Shown here one piece after another: positions 63,134 to 64,000 of a stretch of 64,000 bases of DNA. Source of the DNA: an uncultured Roseicyclus sp. (GTDB lineage: Bacteria > Pseudomonadota > Alphaproteobacteria > Rhodobacterales > Rhodobacteraceae). Made by a program: the position numbers and the translations under genes. Numbering within the stretch: position 1 is the first letter of the stretch; each line of letters starts with the position of its first letter. The stretch is taken from the NCBI GenBank assembly GCA_937139335.1, contig CAKZPN010000055.1, positions 1 to 64,000 on the forward strand. The letters are read 5' to 3'. The notes beneath the pieces are model-generated. The model was not told the origin of the DNA. It saw only the letters and a program-made list of their open reading frames with translations, and did not search any database.

Positions 63134-63397
63134 TCAATTCGTCACGTAGACATAAACGCTCAGGGACACGAGAGGCAGGACATACACCAGAAATATCAGC
63201 CATGTGCGGATGCGCCGCGCCACCGGGGCGATGCGCGCGTCGATCCAGTCGTCGCGGTCGCCGGGGCGGCCTTCCATCACCCAGTCTTCCTCCAGCCGCA
63301 TCCGGACGCCGGCGCGCCAGTAGAGGAACAGGCTGACGTAGACCACGGTCAGCACGACCAGCATCAAGAGCAGCATTCGTCCCAGGCCAAGGATCAT
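63134..63397 (-). CDS. Small two-helix membrane protein
   Basis: 87 aa from ATG 63397. Two hydrophobic segments (MLLLMLVVLTVVYVSLFLYW and LIFLVYVLPLVSLSVYVYV) flank a charged loop RLEEDWVMEGRPGDRDDWID. Twelve bases before the DUF1523 gene on the same strand, so co-transcribed. No functional family known to me. Confidence 0.75.
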   Translation of the reverse strand: MILGLGRMLLLMLVVLTVVYVSLFLYWRAGVRMRLEEDWVMEGRPGDRDDWIDARIAPVARRIRTWLIFLVYVLPLVSLSVYVYVTN

Positions 63398-63497
63398 TCG
63401 GGTGGTCCCATCTTGCGTCTTCAGCCCCCGATATAGGCGATCACGACGGCAAATGGCAGGGCTTGCAGCGCCGCGGTGGGCGGCGCAGTCTGAGAGC

Positions 63498-64000
63498 ATG
63501 GACGACGAAAGACTGATGCAGGCAATCGCCGCGCGCGAGGATGATCTGGTTGCGCTGACGCAGGCGTTGATCCGCATTCCCACCCTGAACCCGCCGGGCC
63601 GGAACTACCTGGAGATCTGCGAATCCCTGGCCGAACGGCTGCGCGGCAGCGGCTTCGCGGTGGAGCTGGTCCGCGCCCATGGCGCGCCGGCCGACAGCGA
63701 CAAGTATCCGCGCTGGAACCTTGTGGCGCGGCGCGAGGGTGGGCGGCCAGGCGAATGCGTGCATTTCAACTCGCATCATGACGTGGTCGAAACCGGCCAT
63801 GGCTGGACGGTCGACCCCTTCGGCGGCGAGCTGCGCGATGGCCGCGTCTACGGGCGCGGTGCCTGCGACATGAAGGGCGGGCTTGCGGCCAGCATCATCG
63901 CCGCCGAGGCGTTTCTGGAGGTTCACCCCGACTTCGCCGGCGCCATCGAGATCAGCGCCACCGCCGACGAGGAATCGGGTGGCTACGGCGGCGTCGCCTA
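63498..64000 (+). CDS. M20 family deacylase (ArgE/DapE-like), 3' truncated by window
   Basis: About 168 residues seen; the gene continues past the window. Zn-dependent M20 amidohydrolase: first metal His and catalytic Asp in VHFNSHHDVVE, bridging Asp in GRGACDMKGGLAAS, and the Glu-Glu pair in SATADEESGGYGG. The opening MDDERLMQAIAAREDDLVAL with IPTLNPPGRNY matches the ArgE/DapE-like deacylase group. Substrate unknown. Confidence 0.93.
   Translation, partial: MDDERLMQAIAAREDDLVALTQALIRIPTLNPPGRNYLEICESLAERLRGSGFAVELVRAHGAPADSDKYPRWNLVARREGGRPGECVHFNSHHDVVETGHGWTVDPFGGELRDGRVYGRGACDMKGGLAASIIAAEAFLEVHPDFAGAIEISATADEESGGYGGVA

Overview
The window is a high-GC (roughly two-thirds G+C by eye) alphaproteobacterial chromosome segment, most likely from the Rhodobacterales (Roseobacteraceae/Paracoccaceae). 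Reasons: crotonyl-CoA carboxylase/reductase of the ethylmalonyl-CoA pathway, class I lysyl-tRNA synthetase, DUF1523, DUF2783 and DUF4864-type small proteins, and dense operons with ATGA/GTGA overlaps.

Layout. 1-7893: oligopeptide/dipeptide-type ABC transporter operon (two permeases, two ATPases, substrate-binding protein) continuing into an S15/CocE-type hydrolase and a CapA-like protein. 8094-13191: accessory stress and detoxification block. One minus-strand operon carries a truncated XapX gene, a Tat-exported chloroperoxidase-like hydrolase, a small membrane protein, a GNAT acetyltransferase and an internally deleted MFS transporter. A second minus-strand pair resembles the quinone-detoxifying MhqO/MhqD pair and faces a divergent LysR regulator.

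13365-25898: an integrated element bounded by a 17-bp direct repeat, the right copy lying in the 3' end of tRNA-Ser(GCT). It carries a tyrosine integrase, an AlpA-like regulator, a primase-polymerase, an MmeI-like single-chain restriction-modification enzyme, a lower-GC dGTPase with a small upstream partner, and several unrecognised genes. There are no capsid, terminase or conjugation genes. The layout resembles a P4/PICI-type satellite carrying anti-phage cargo.

26023-43100: housekeeping and metabolic core: YchF, TrpA, ValS, MnmH, a beta-hydroxyacid dehydrogenase, a likely aromatic-degradation operon (MBL-fold protein, DinB-like protein, FAD monooxygenase, DUF2783), an aspartate dehydrogenase, a solitary molybdenum hydroxylase large subunit, TrmL, and smaller genes. 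43210-55197: small-protein genes, a large beta-helix protein with a clear terminator, CHAD, DUF4336, LysRS-I, TerB, an acyltransferase and Ccr. 55361-58264: putative rhamnosyltransferase, a remnant of a second rpe gene, phosphoglycolate phosphatase and rpe. 58384-62514: small transporter, DeoC, a low-GC winged-helix-like gene and a tandem aldehyde dehydrogenase (deoxyribose/aldehyde catabolism). 62516-64000: two small membrane proteins and the start of an M20 deacylase cut by the window edge.

The most interesting part is the tRNA-Ser island. Next are the decayed detoxification operon, the low-GC insertion between deoC and the aldehyde dehydrogenase gene, and the rpe remnant.
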